DNA of 64,000 nucleotides, taken from the NCBI RefSeq assembly GCF_050624435.1, contig NC_134546.1, forward strand, positions 79,215,700-79,279,699. Reading direction: 5' to 3'. Shown here one piece after another: positions 34,041 to 47,554 of the stretch (position 1 is its first letter; every line of letters begins with the position of its first letter). The notes below the pieces were generated by a model, which worked only from the letters and a program-made list of their open reading frames with translations, had not been told where the DNA came from and did no database searches. The translations under genes were made by a program, and so were the position numbers. The DNA comes from Tenrec ecaudatus. Its lineage: Eukaryota; Chordata; Mammalia; Afrosoricida; Tenrecidae.

Positions 34041-36840
34041 ATAAAGAATTGGATATTTGAAGACCAAATTAACAATTTGAATGATTACATCAAATATTTT
34101 ATAGCAGTGTGTAGTATAAACACTTTCTTAGTATAACCAATTCATTAAGCTAGAGTTACATGATAACTGCATTTCATTTCAACATTACAATTTTGAGGAT
34201 GTCCACGGATTTTCCAGTATTTCCTCCATTTTCATATAGGCTAACTATGAGTCAATGCTGAGGGTATGTAGAATTCTGGACCAATTCCATATCTCTTAAC
34301 AACATGAACAGCCTAAAACATATTGTCAATAACAGACATTTTATGATTCATAAATAGAATTCATGAATTATATAAAAAAATATCCTCACCACCAGAATGC
34401 AAATCTTCCTACACAATTCTTAGTATGTTAGACACCTCTATTCTAATGTGAAAATAATATGACGGTCTCTTATTTAGCTGTATGTTATCTCCCCGGGCTT
34501 GTAGTTGAACCACACTTATGTCACACCTTGCAGTCATTCTCAGCAACACCAACAACAGCATTCTAAAAGAAATGCCTTTTCCTTAAATGTCAGAGAATTT
34601 TACTAGAAAGTGAAACAAAACAAATACAAATGAAAACCCAAGAAGCTTAAAAGGAAGAATTTACCATAATTTTAAAAATTCTTTAAATCCTCCAAAATAA
34701 ATACAACACAAGATGCCAATTTCCCTCTTGAATAAATGTGAAATTAAACTTGTAACCCCCAATAACACAAAGAGTTACAATGTTTAGCAGCTAACTGAGA
34801 AGATGATTCCTTTCTTCTCAGAGGCACTTTAACAGATAGATCTGGTGACTGACTTTTGGAAAAAATAACCTTTGAAAACACTATGAGGCACAATTCTCAG
34901 ACAAACATGGGCCACTGTAAACTAAACACAAACAAATATCAAATGTTCTTGAAAAGCTCTGGAAACTTAGAATACGAAGACAACTGTCTTTTACAAGCAA
35001 AAGATGTCCTGTGAGATTGTCACTAGAACAACCAGGGGCAGCGAGATGAAGGGCCAGGACTCCACCATGACTTTCACTGTCTCCCTCTATCTCCAGGCAA
35101 CAGCTGCCATGAACAACAGTGGGAAAATTCTATGGACAGCCGCTCCAGAGAGGCAATGGATGAAGCCTCATGCTGCAACATAACTCTGGATGGCAAGCTC
35201 CAAGATGCTGAGTAGGTCCCTGTGCTCATTCTGACGAATCTGCTCCAAAAGGAATCCTGACCCATGAATGGTAAGCTTCATCTGCTCAGACCTCAGTGAA
35301 GGCCAAGTGGGTGGGTGACCTCCATCCTCTGAAATCTTCGCCCCCGCACCTTTAGTCACTGACTGTTATTGAATCAGTGCTTCCCCGTGAGTTTCAGAGA
35401 CTGTGCCCTTTACTAAAGAAGCAAGCCTCACTTTTAATCCCATCCCACCACCATTACACCATGTCAGAAATGTTTAGAAAAAATTCTAGTCACACTACTT
35501 ACCTTTTCAATTCACAGTTGTAGAGGCTTTCAAGGCTCAGATATCAGTCTGCACCACTCTCTTGACTCAAATAGGTGAGTACCAGAGGAATCCAAGATGG
35601 GAACGTGGGATGGTAGGCTGCTTCCTCCCAGGCTATACACAAGGATGAATCCAAGTAGGAAATATGGCAAGATGCTGTCTCAAGTCTGGAGATGCACAAG
35701 TGTGGTGAGGTCCTGGACCTGGCCAAAAGCTGCACAGCTTACAGAGAGAATCCACTTACATTTATACTGGGGGAAACCACACCCACCAGGATAGCACCTC
35801 CCACTCCTGGCTGCTGACAGGAAATCTCTTCATGGATGTGATGGCATTACTTGTCACCTAGGCTGACATTATCGTAATCAACCTTCTGAGAATCCTGGCC
35901 AAGCCAAGCCAATAAAGAACCTAACCCATTACAAAAAACCCACTGTTCCATAAACCCAAGTGATTTCAATAACATTGAAGAACGTGAAAGGGAAGGAGGG
36001 ATGGGCAATACCGTTCCAGAAATAGCATCCAACCAGATGTGTTCAGAGTATTGACCTCTGAAGAAGAGTCCAGCACATTTTCTTAGTTTTGAAGTGTGTT
36101 TTGAAGGAATCATCACTAATTGGGGGGTTTTCCGTTTAAAGTGTATATTCTTATAAATTAGGTGGGTAGAATTCTGTGGTTTATGTTACATAGCCTATCA
36201 GCCATAGGTTAAGCCTCTCTTATTCTGTTGCTTCTGGGGCAAGGTCCTTGTCTGCTTGGATTATCTGTGGGATTAACTTGCTTTAGACAGCACTGTGTAT
36301 GTGTATGTGTGCTTCAACATTACCTTGGATCTAGGAGGTTCACTGTGTAGGGACTGCTGGTCCACAGAATAACTCTGATCCAGGTCTCCTTTCTTGCTGT
36401 AGTCAGGTCCTACATCTCTCTTTTCAATTCTCTATAATGCTTTCAGAGATTGTGCTGCTATACCTCAGGATAATCCCTTTACCTTCATCTCAGAAAGCTT
36501 ATGAAGGGAGTAAAGGATTTACCAAACAGCCTGAATCCCTTTACCATGGAATGTCTTCACACATGATACCATCACAACTGATCCATCAGAGTTTCATTTT
36601 ATATCATCATCATAAAATAAATCAAACCCAGTAACACTGTGTCCATTCCCCCTCATAGCCAATCATTGGACAGACTAGAATTGCTCCCTAGTTCCCTCAA
36701 TGCTGTCCATAATAGGATCCCCAAACTTCTGGCCCTACTGCATGTCCTATTATCAGGAAAACAGAAAAATCACCCACATCCCTGCAGGCAACTGAAAATG
36801 TTTTCAATATATACCATAATCCAGAATAAGAGTAAAAATA
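34041..36840. other. Long unassigned intergenic stretch
   Basis: No gene recognised. Two overlapping minus-strand open frames at 35074-35359 and others at 35544-36116 match nothing I know. Sequence at about 35.0-35.95 kb has the look of an old interspersed repeat ('ccaagccaataaagaacc' with AATAAA), but I cannot name it. Confidence 0.35.
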
Positions 36841-36844
36841 TTCT

Positions 36845-36955
36845 TACTGCCATTGCGTCGGAGCAGACTAATAACTATTTAGGACAAGGTAGAACTGCCC
36901 CTGTGAGTTTCTATGACTGTAATTCTTTCTGGGATTAGAAAACCATATATTTCTC
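36845..36955 (-). repeat. AfroSINE-type SINE, antisense fragment
   Basis: 'ggacaaggtagaactgcccc' and 'gactgtaattctttctggga' match the complement of the SINE tail. Confidence 0.65.
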
Positions 36956-37555
36956 CTATAAAGTACATGTGGACCATTCCATTTCCACTCAAGAGGAAGT
37001 ATCAGGTACTTTGACAAAAACTAAAATATGTCTTTATGGGAGCAAACTTCTCATCTTTTTCAATTGGAAACTTGGTGAGTATGAAGCCACCATCTCTTGA
37101 TTAATAGACCCACTGAGCATACTACTCGACCAGACTCTAAAACTGACATGATTACATAATTACTACACTACAGAGAATTATGACCCCAGAAAGTTGATAC
37201 AGATAATGAACCTCTGCATATAATTAAGATATTTAAACACAATGAGGGCCCCGAATAGGTACTAAGCTTCAAAAGAGATAGTGAGCAGTACATACAAATC
37301 TGTTTGCCCTGTTTATATTGAATACAGCAAGTAAATCCATATCTTCAAAATTCAATATAGATTACACCCAGTTCACCCCAAAAGTAGACTTGTATGCTTT
37401 CTGTTACACATGCTCATTATGAAAGAAATAAATACAACACTTGTAAGGCTTTCACAAACAGAAAGTCATTCTCTTCCCATTTGGGTGGGTAGAAAGTTAC
37501 ATTTTATGTGACTGGACCAATACATAGCATAATGAGAATTTTAGAACATATTGGG
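36956..37555. other. Unassigned spacer
   Basis: AT-rich. No gene or repeat is recognised. Confidence 0.35.
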
Positions 37556-37559
37556 ATTG

Positions 37560-37682
37560 TCAATAATTTCATCTTGCTTGCATGCACAATAAGTGCCCAT
37601 GGAAGCAGAAGTCAAGAGATCACGTGAACCATGACATTACATAAATCTGCTTCAGAAGACCTCTTGAAAGTGTTGAAAAGCA
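37560..37682 (+). repeat. BovB/RTE-like LINE fragment, left part split by TPT1 retrocopy
   Basis: 'aataagtgcccatggaagc' and 'gacctcttgaaagtgttgaa' match the sense 3' half of the RTE element. It continues after the retrocopy at 38456 ('aaagatgttaccttgag'), so the retrocopy landed inside an existing RTE copy. Confidence 0.7.
37666..37682. repeat. 17-bp target-site duplication, left
   Basis: GAAAGTGTTGAAAAGCA here is repeated exactly at 38456-38472. It brackets the TPT1 retrocopy. Confidence 0.95.
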
Positions 37683-37828
37683 CCCCGCCCCTTCCGCCAG
37701 ATGCCCCTCCCCTTCCGCCGGCCGCCCCTCCCCCAGCACCAACTGTAACTTTCGCTCCCTTCGCGCTGTCCGCTTGGAGCTCCCAGCTGCCCCGAAGCCA
37801 GCGCAGCCACCGCCCTCTCGCCGCCATC

Positions 37829-38346
37829 ATGATCATCTACCGGGACCTCATCAGCCGAGATGAGCTGTTCTCTGACGTGTACAAGATCTGGGTGATCACG
37901 GGCGGGCTGTGTCTGGAAGTGGAGGGGACCATGGTCCACAGGACCCAAGGCCACATCGATGACGCGCTCATCGGCGGCAACGCGTCCGCTGAAGGCCCGA
38001 GGGCGACGGGCCCGAGCACAAGGTGGTCACCGGCGTGGACATCATCATGAACCATCACTTGCAGGAGACCAGCTTCACCAAGGAGACCTACAAGAGGTAC
38101 ATCAAGGACTACATGAAATCCCACAAAGGCAAGCTGGAGGAGCAGAAGCCGGAACGCGTGAAGTCCTTTATGACCGGGGCTGCCGAGCAGATCAAGCACA
38201 TCCTCGCCAATTTCAAGAAGTACCAGTTCTTTCAGGGCGAGAACATGATTCCCGACGGCATGGTGGCCCTGCTGGACTACCGCGAGGGCGGCGGGACCCC
38301 GTACATGATCTTCTTCAAGGACGGCTTAGAGATAGAGAAGTGCTGA
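37829..38346 (+). pseudogene. TPT1: TPT1 (TCTP) processed pseudogene, one-base frameshift
   Basis: An intronless copy of translationally controlled tumour protein, normally 172 residues. It opens [20 protein letters not shown] and contains the TCTP signature region (IGGNASAEG). The second half reads [20 protein letters not shown] to the natural end [11 protein letters not shown]. The span from ATG to stop is 518 bases, one less than the 519 needed. The loss is in the C run at 37996-37998, after Ala-Glu-Gly. Otherwise no stop is seen. It is GC-rich, with a GC-rich 5' leader (37683-37828) and a shortened 3' UTR ('cgataccaggacgagacaa'), then a 21-base A tail (38435-38455) and exact 17-bp target duplications. 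All are marks of L1-mediated retroposition. The high similarity and intact tail suggest a fairly young copy. A separate open frame at 38023-38346 keeps the last 107 residues. Confidence 0.96.
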
Positions 38347-38455
38347 CAGTGGGCAACGCACAACTGCCCGCCCGCCCGCCCCTCCTCCTAGCTGTTTGCG
38401 GTCCACCCACACGATACCAGGACGAGACAAACGCAAAAAAAAAAAAAAAAAAAAA

Positions 38456-38530
38456 GAAAGTGTTGAAAAGCAAAGATGTTACCTTGAGGATTTTAAAGTA
38501 TGCCTGCAGGAGCCTTGGAATTTTCTGATT
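38456..38530 (+). repeat. RTE-like LINE, right part after the retrocopy
   Basis: Begins with the target duplication (38456-38472) and continues 'agatgttaccttgaggat', matching the RTE consensus as I remember it. Confidence 0.65.
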
Positions 38531-39150
38531 CTTTCATTTTCCTCAAACCATTTTGAGAACTAATCCAGATATCACATCATTCAAGAGTTGTATCTTGTCA
38601 TGCAAATGACTATCAGTTTCAAACATTTTCTTTTGGCTTATATTTCTTTTTTTTTGTTTTTGCTTATATTTCTTGATAGCAACTCCCCATTATCTCCCAC
38701 CAGGAACCCTTAATGTAGCTATAGTTTCTATAGAGTCACCCACACTGGGTTCTATATACCAAATATGTATAGAAAGATCCAGAACAGACTCAGAAGGCTG
38801 CCAACAATAACAACAACAGCAAAGAAAAAAACTCAATTTGGAAACCAAAACCAGAAAGTATTAAAAAACAAGATTAAGGTGAAAGTGTATCAATAGGGAG
38901 ATCAAATAACAAGATTTTAACTTTCAAGTCAGATTTTTAATTTCAATCTGCTATAATCATCTGTCTAATACTCTGTCTGATAACCAGGTTATTCCCATCC
39001 CTTATTTATGGTCAGAGAGAAACCACCAGAAGCTTATTCTTTTTGTAGAACCCGCAAATGTATTTGGCCTTCAAATGTCATCCACAGCCTTCTCAAAATC
39101 AAAGGTAAAAAAATAAACTCTGATACAATTCTCTCCTTCAGATTTGAATG
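38531..39150. other. Unassigned spacer
   Basis: No gene. An octamer-like ATGCAAAT at 38600 has no V segment after it. Confidence 0.35.
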
Positions 39151-39154
39151 TGAC

Positions 39155-39425
39155 TATTGTCAATCCTTGATCAGCATGTTGGTGTTCTTCTTCCATGTGG
39201 GCTTAGTTGACGTTACACTGAGATGACTGCTTTTTTAAAAACAAAGCTTAAGACCCCAGACACCATTCTTTCTGAGAGCAAGATACCACCTCATTTCTTC
39301 ACCACAATTTGCTGTAGCACCCACATCTTCTGTGGTTCCTTCAAAAGGGCACATACTGATCAGGGCAATGTCATAAGAACTAATTGTTCTTAGATTGAGC
39401 TAGGGTTAAGTGTGACCCCCACATC
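39155..39425 (-). repeat. Old LINE 3'-end-like repeat, antisense
   Basis: 'ttcttccatgtgggctta', 'taagaccccagacacc' and 'caccacaatttgctgta' match the recurring LINE-like family, more diverged than the other copies. Confidence 0.65.
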
Positions 39426-39599
39426 CACCCCTAACTCTGTGTTTTCTATTCACCTCTTTTCACCTTCCAGATTTTTTTTTATTTTAATGCAGATAACTTT
39501 ATCAATCATCCCCTTGGAGCATATGATTCTTCTCCTTGTAGTGTCATTGATTTAGGGCATGGTAATATATTTAAAACACAATTAAAGAAGTGTGCAGAC

Positions 39600-39790
39600 A
39601 GTATTTTTTCAATTGCCTGTGAACAATGAATGTGAAAGTTGTACATTCTTCAGTGCATAGAAAGGAGGACTGAAGAAGAATCAAAGTGTTAGAATATAGT
39701 AATGGCAGAAAACATTGACAGTACCATGGACTGCCGAAAGTGAAGACAAATCCTTCTCAAGGACCAACACCTTGAGTTTCCTGGTAAGGC
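39600..39790 (+). repeat. BovB/RTE-like LINE fragment
   Basis: 'gaggactgaagaagaatcaa' and 'accatggactgccgaaag' match the sense RTE 3' half. Confidence 0.65.
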
Positions 39791-41006
39791 CATTTGTTAT
39801 GAGAACTTAGTGCTTATTCTGCTCCCTCATTCTTTGCGTACTTTGAGAAAGTGTATACAAGCTTACTAACACATGTCCTAGCTAACAGATAAAATAAAAG
39901 ACCATGCAGGGCGTCCATCAGGGTAACATTCAACCAGAGGTGTTAGTCCTTTACTGGATAAAGGGTTGGTATTCCAAGCTACATTTGTGACATGGTTTAT
40001 CACATAAGCTCACCCTGGTGGGCTCATATAAATGGGAAGACAATATTCATAATATATAAGAAAAACTAAACACCTTTCTATTGGCTCTATATTCACTCAC
40101 ATCTCCCATGTACGACTGAAAAGATCTCTTCTCTAGGACTTCCAATGCGCTACATCTCAATGGTAGCAATCGCATCTTCTTTGCTAGAGTAATTTGGGGT
40201 CATAGACCAACAAATAAGCCTTTACACAACAAGAGCTTCAAATTTACAAGGTGGCATGATTGCCAATCTACTGAGTATCACGGCCTGACCAAGCTGACAC
40301 AGAAAAACCCACCTCAGGGAAATGAGATCTGCATAAGGGAAAGCATGCCAGAGACCAACTGCAAAGGCAGTGAAGGCAAAAAGATAGAGGGTGAACAAGA
40401 CCTCAGAATTATGACACCCTGATTATGGTGAGTAAGGCATGGTGAATGTGCTCTGGAATGTCATTCAAACAATGCAAAGCAGACCTGTGTTCAAGCGCTG
40501 TCTTTCTGTTTGGAGCCCAGAGTATAACTGTTGACACGACCCCACACAGACCCTTGTCATGGAGTTCATTCAGCACCCTAGGTAGCTTCCCCTTTCATGG
40601 TTTCTCGGGCTGTAAACGTATCATTGTCCTTCCCAGTGAAGTAACTGGTAGGAGTAGCACACAGAGCATGTCCTTAGCTGTCAAACGTTTCTGTCCCTGC
40701 ACCACTAGGGCTAAATTCCCTAATCCACTGGGGTTACCAAAGTAGCATCATGATATAGCTGCCCAAGCACTGAGATGCACTGTGCAACCAACATGACACA
40801 ACAATAAGGCATCACTGGTGGGAAATATATACAAAGCTAAGCTTCAAACATGGTGATATGGGAAATATAAAGAGGGTAACCAGTCCATCCTCTCTGGATA
40901 CCCATTTCTACTGAGTAGAGCAAATCTTCACAGAGTCTGAATAGACATAGGAATACACTCATGCCAAATGTAGGACAACAACCAGAGATATAAATACCAG
41001 ACGTGG
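39791..41006. other. Unassigned spacer
   Basis: A 99-codon open frame at 40446-40745 has no recognisable motif. No gene is supported. Confidence 0.35.
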
Positions 41007-41007
41007 G

Positions 41008-41064
<57 letters not shown>
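41007..41064. repeat. (TG)/(TA)n microsatellite
   Basis: A short TG run passes into about 50 bases of pure TA. Confidence 0.95.
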
Positions 41065-41069
<5 letters not shown>

Positions 41070-42444
41070 GCTACTTAAGTATGGAAGTTTATGATTGTTG
41101 TAGCATATTACTTCAAATATAGGTAGTATGCAGGGTTGAGGGCTGTGTAGAGGTCATGCGGTGCTGGATCTTTGGGTTAGAGGGGAACATCAGATAACTG
41201 TAAATATTGTTGTGCGGAGATGAAGAAATCTTAATAGCTGAGTAGGTACAGAGAATAGGATATATTAGCACAAGGGTAGGGTTTAAGCGATGTTATAATC
41301 ATAAGTGGTCTTCTGACTAAGTATAATGTTTTTTTATAAATTAGAAAAGGGAATTTCAAGAGGTGTTCTAGTACTTGATTGTTTATGTGAAAGGGTGTCA
41401 CTGAGAAAAGGAGGGGTGTGTCTTGAGGTAGTGGTGAATGTGGTATATATAGAGTATATCTAGTAATCTACAAGATTAACATATCAATTCCCTATATAGT
41501 ACATGAAGAGCACAACAGATAAATGTTACTGTGTTTATAAGAAAGCGACCCCCTTTTTTTTTGGGGGGGGGCGACACTGTTTTGCAGCTTTAAGCGTCAG
41601 TGTCACATGGGACATAGTGGAGAGGCATTGGGTTTCTGTGTCACACCAGCTAATCATCATCAATGCAGGGCTCCCAGAAAGGAAATGGAGGTCCAGTAGG
41701 AATGGAGGCTTGAGGTTTTAGTGGTGGGGAAGGGGCGCTTCTAATCAGGGGGCGGTCATGAAGAGGTAAATGGCAGCACTGGTTAGTTGCCAAGTTGAAG
41801 GACTTGCTGTTACATGAAGTTCTGGGTTATCTGGGCGGGGTGGGGGGATTAAAGTTTTTTAAAAAAGAATAAAAATAATATACGTTATAGTTATATTCTG
41901 ACTGAGATTGGTTGAGTTTGCTAAAAGGGTCTTTCAGGCAGCCATGTTTTCCTCTGAAATTCAATCATTTGAAAAGAGTTTTGAGTGGAGAATTTCCTCA
42001 TCAAAAATATGAATTTAAACATATGTCTTTTATCTCAGATAAATAAACTTCTTAACCTGATATTTTTGAACTAAGAGAAATGAGCAAATGTCAATAAATT
42101 ACACACATACACAAAAACCTATACCTACTATTCACCAGAACATAGAATGACTAAATGAAAAATATACAAATATCAGGAAACTCCCTGAATAAAAAAGATC
42201 TGTGATTTGTCCTTCAGGAGACTGGAACTTAATATTTTGAAAGTTTAGGTTGGAGAAACTCCAGGTGATAAAATGGCACCCTCCTCATTAAAAAATAAAC
42301 TCAATTAACCAAGAACTAAGTGGAAGTGAAGATACAAAAATGTTGGGCCGAGATCAGACCTAATAAATTGAAAACAAAATGAAGTCAGGATCCTGAAGGA
42401 AGAGTCAAGATTCATGAGTATGCCCAGTTGGATAAGAAATCTTT
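41065..42444. other. Unassigned spacer, partly G-rich on + strand
   Basis: 41.1-41.85 kb is G/T/A-rich with few C ('gcagggttgagggctgtg', 'tttgggttagagggg'). Short T and G homopolymers lie near 41550. No gene. Confidence 0.35.
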
Positions 42445-43400
42445 AATTCCATTGGGGCTCCACTCAAGTTCCCCCTCAATCCAAGAGTATTTTGTTCTAT
42501 TAAACTGGCATTTCATGATGCTCACCTTCCTGGCATAATCACCGAAGACAAAGTAGGTGCATAAGCAAATGTGGTGAAGAAAGCTGATGGTGCCTGATTA
42601 TCAAAAGATAAAGGGTCTGGGGTCTTAAAGGCTTGAAGGTAAAAAAGTGGCCATCTAGCTCAGAAGCAACAGAGCCCACATGGAAGGAGCACACCAGCCT
42701 GTGTGGTCCTGAGGTGTCGAAGGGATCAGGTATCAGGTATCATCAGAACAAACAATCATATCATTGTGAATAAAGGGCTGTGCTGTGCGTAGTGGAGACC
42801 CAAAGCCCATCTGCAGGCAATTGGAGACTCCCTTACAGAAGGGCTGCGGGAACGAGATGAGCCAGTCAGGGTGCAATGTAGCAAAAATGAGACATACAAC
42901 TTCTTTCTAGTTCCTAAATGCTTTCTACCCTGCAACTATCATGATCCCAATTCTACCGTACAAATCTGGCTAGACAAAAGGATGTACACTGGTACAGTTC
43001 GGTACTGGAAACACAGGGAATCTAGGGTGGATGATACCTTCAGGACCAGTGCTACGAGTGGCAATACTGGGAGGGTGGAGGGAGGAAGGGGTGGAAAGGG
43101 AGAACCGATTGCAAGGATCTACATATAACCTCCTCCATGGGGGACAGACAACAGAAAAGTGGGTGAAAGGAGACGTTGGACAGTGTAAGATATGACAAAA
43201 TAATTTTTAAATTATCAAGGGTTCAAGAGGGTGGGGGGAGTGGAGGTGGGGGAGAAGAACTGATGCAGTGGCTTAAATGGAGAGAAAATGTTTTGAGAAT
43301 GATGAGGGCAATGCATGTACAGATGTGCTTTACACGATTGATATATGTATGGGTTGTGATAAGAGTTGTATGATAAAATGATTAAAAACAAAACAAAAGA
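42445..43400 (+). repeat. LINE 3'-end-like repeat
   Basis: Sense copy: 'ctgtgtggtcctgag', 'ggtctggggtcttaaaggc', 'catgatcccaattctacc', ending with 'gataaaatgattaaaaa'. Diverged from the other copies by scattered substitutions. Confidence 0.8.
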
Positions 43401-44285
43401 AATCTTTCATTCCAATTATCCAGTATTAGTCACTGTGATTACTGTTTTGGCATAAAAAGACTTAAACTGGTGCAAAGAAGATAAAAATTACTTTAGACAT
43501 GGTAGTCAAGTGAAATATACAAGGCTGATTATTATGTGACCCAGTGGCTCAGAAGCACATGCCCAAGTCTGTTTTTTACGAGTAACAGTGCATTGGACAT
43601 GCCATCAATCAGTAACCGTGTTTTCTAGGATTAGCAGCCACATCATTTACATGGATCATGAAAAGTCATATTTTCTTCTTGGGAAAACAAAAGAAAACTC
43701 TTGTGTCCTAGATTGAGACCAGGCTGTCTGTAGGGTCTTTGACGACTTAAAGCATGTTGGACTTTGTTCTAGTTGATTGCTATAGACAAATTCATCACCT
43801 CAACATATATGATGTTTTTGTACAGTTATTCACCTCCAGAATGCCCTTTCCTGGTACCACTAACAAAAATAGTACTTTGAGTTGTTCCATTAAGTAGCCT
43901 GGGTGATTCCAGCAGAAACTACATTGAAACACTACTAATTGGATCACAGAATTTCACAGTTACTTAAAAACTAGTTGATATAAACTTGTTATAAATACAC
44001 ATATCATATGACAGCTAGGTCCCCACAAGTATTTATTCATATAAAAGTATATATGTTCAAAAAATAGTGGTACAGGATTGTTAATATATTCTTTAATAAA
44101 ATTTTAGGAAATAGTGTATAAAACATTACCAAATTCCTATATATTGGTGACGTCATAAAATATTTGTATATAAATAAAATTAATGATCCATAAAATTTAT
44201 ATTGCATCTATAGAAGTCAGCAGAAGAGAAAATTGAGCGCACACACTAATAAAGAGTTATAAAGCTTTGTCATAATTCCTAATGC
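43401..44285. other. Unassigned spacer
   Basis: No gene or repeat is recognised. AT-rich toward the zinc-finger remains. Confidence 0.35.
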
Positions 44286-46126
44286 TTCTCTGCAATATGG
44301 GTTTCTCATACGTACAGTGAAGTTTTTGGATTCACTAAATATGTTACTACATTCCTTACATTCCTAAATCTGTTACTATGTTCCTTACATTCATAAGTCT
44401 TCCCTTTACTTTGAGTTGTTATATGGTTAATGAGGTGTGAGTATTGAATAAATTAGTTCCTACATTCATTACTGTAATAATGTCTTCTCTCCACTATGAA
44501 TTCTCATATACTGATTGAGTTTTGAGGAATTATTAAAGGCATTTCCACATTCCTTACACTCATGAAACCTCTGCCCACTGTGAATACTCATATGTACTTT
44601 GCGATTTGTGGATTGAGTAAACGTTCTCTTGTATTCCTTACACTCATAAGGCCTCTCCCCACTGTGAATTCTCATATGTTGTATAAAGCTAGCAGATCTA
44701 GTAAAAGTTTTTTCTCAGTCTTTACGTTTATAAGGCCTACTTCCAGTGTAAACTCGCATATGTCTAGTATGATCAGAGGCTCCAAGAAAAGCTTTGCCAC
44801 ATTCCTCTGCTGTGAGTTTTCAAATGTTGAATGAGACATATGTCTTGAGTAAAAGCCTTCCCACAGTGTTTGCATTCATGAGATTGAGCTCCATTGAAAA
44901 TTTCAATATCATCCATGAGTGTTGACGGATCTCCATGGAGTTTTCTATATTATTTATTGTCACCTTTGCTTTCTTTTAGAAATTCTATTGTAGTGTTCAT
45001 ATTGTTTTTTCCATTTTTGTTAAACTTGTCAGCATTGAACTGAGTATGAAATTGCTTGTTATGCTGTAGTGAAGGTAAATGCTTGAATGATTTTCCATCC
45101 CAAAGACGTTCCATGGGATATAAGTGTTCTGGTCTTTTTAATCCAGGAAGAATTGCAATTTGACGGGAGAGCTCATGAATAGTATTTACTTCATATATTC
45201 TAGAGGATATCAAGGGCAAATACTTTCTACTAAAACAAGCAGGTAAAAAGAAGGATTTTACCATTTTATTATGCCCATAGTTAGTAAACATACACAATTT
45301 ATCTCAATTATCTAGCAAATTATAAATTCAAATATCAGATACAATCATAATGTTTGGTGAGTTAATAAAATATGGAGAAATTATATAAGTGGGCATATGA
45401 GAAATATATTTTAATATTTAATAGTAATTCACAGGGATTAAAACTATTTATGTGCAACAAAATATTTTAAGTGTACTATTAAAATAAATGTTGACACTTT
45501 ATATTGAGTGCCATTTCTTTAGTCATAATTTTGGTAATTGAATTAATATATGTATAGGTTATACATTTGTATATGTAACCATATTTGTAATGCATATGCT
45601 TTTATATTATATTCTAATAGATATATGGATAGAGATATAAGCTGTAATTTAGTCATTCTACTCATTGTGATGCTATAAGGTAGATAGGAATATTAATTTT
45701 TATCAGAACAATAATATCATATTTCTCATAATGTGTGGTCGATGTGTTAGAACCACTCTACTTTCAGTTAGCAATGAAATGCTTAATATGCACCACAAGC
45801 CTTATGTTTCTGTGACTGCATATGCATATATACAAACATATATTTATATTCATCTACAATAACATGAAATGGCATTAAATGTTTTCTGGAATAATTTCTA
45901 TTTTTTCATGGATTTTGGTTTGTTGATGTACAAACTATGTCTCAAAATTCACTTTGAGTGGATTGTGACTCAGTTCAACACTTCAGGTGCATGTAAAAAT
46001 TTACCCGTAGTTTTCTGAGATGATAGCTTTTCAATGCAGTACAAGGCCTTAGGTTTCTCCCTTGGAACAGGTGGTGGTTTAGAACTGACGAACTTGTGGT
46101 TAGCAGGCAATATTCAAAGAGCAATT

Positions 46127-47190
46127 GGCAATTAAACACATCCTAGAAGTTTATCACTAACAATAATGTGTACAGTTTATAATTAGAAGATCAAATTAAA
46201 AACTACGGGACACAATGCAGATGTAACACTAATGCTTAAAAGGGACATTTTTTTGTTCCTTCACCACTACACCAGGTGAATTAGGTGTTGGCTACTAAGT
46301 CATAGTGCTGGTGAAAAGAACAACGTTGATCACCAACTTAATATGAGGTGATCTATATGTGTAGACGGTGTGTTGATTATGCACAGATATTTATTTTATA
46401 TTATATATATCTTTACATGTTTATATATATAAACAACATATTCCTACATGTACATGTAAAGACAAGGTATTATAAGATGATAAGACAATTTTGGTTCTGA
46501 GCGGCTTATCTGTAAGTATTAAAGAAGGAGATCACCAAAGGATTGATTCTTTAGAGGCACTGGCAGGTTCTGAATTGCCTCATTTTGCTATTAGATGAGT
46601 ACTTAATCATCTACTCTACATGTACTTAAAATGTCAAAATACTCGCTTCAGTCTCTTTCCTCATACATGTACTTAAATAGCATAATATATCCTTCCAACT
46701 CAAATCTGGAGCATTACTCTCTCTCAAATAAATTACACTCACCTCAAAAGTGGGCTCTTGTTATCTTGCTTTACACTTCCAATAAACTTACAGATTTTTT
46801 GTAATATGGAGGTACTTGCATCATTTTTCAAGAATCTTACCATTACATTTTCAGTGATCAGATTTTTCTTAATCATTAACATATGAGAAGCAGAACTAAT
46901 TATGCATATTGAAGTTCACAGTATGAAACAAAAAGAACAGCAATATACACAGACAAGAAGTAGCTATGAGACAAGAAATACTTTGTTGTGTAAATATTTT
47001 TTGATGTTTTAACCATGTTCAAAGAGAAATTAGCAATTAAGCATCCTTGAAGATTAACAACAACAGTAACATATGTAGTTTATAATTAGAAGAGCAAATT
47101 AAAAAGCTATGGTGCACAGGGCAGATGTAACACTAAAGATGAATGTGGTTTCCTTTTCCTTCATGAACACAGGTGCTATAGTAATGTCTA
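46127..47190. repeat. Diverged direct duplication, copies ~900 bp apart
   Basis: 46127-46280 and 47029-47190 share 'gtttataattagaagatcaa' (one base different) and 'gcagatgtaacactaa' in the same order. They lie in the presumed intron of the zinc-finger pseudogene. Confidence 0.75.
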
Positions 47191-47554
47191 ATATTAATGA
47201 AAACACAAGGGCAGGCATTTGTGCAGAATGTTCTTGGGCAATTGAGACTTTTTCTTACACATTTATCAAGTAAAATTTCTTCCATAAAGAGTTGGTCAAT
47301 GCTTTCATGACACAATGATCCTGAATGAATTTTCTGCCCTCTCCCATGGCATTTCTCTTACTACTCTGAGAGAACAAAATAGATTTTACCAGCATACTGC
47401 TCCTGACAGAAAAAAGAAGTCCTATTAACATTTCCCTGAAGTTGTTTCAATACTTTGATTTTTCAAGATTTCAAAAAATATGCTGGTGTGAATAATTTGC
47501 AAAATAAATTACCTTTTCCCTTTCAAACATTTAATAAACGTACTAATACTGAGG

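Noticed and set aside
38600..38607. Octamer ATGCAAAT as a V promoter
   Set aside because: No leader, V exon or recombination signal follows. One exact 8-mer is expected by chance in a window this size.
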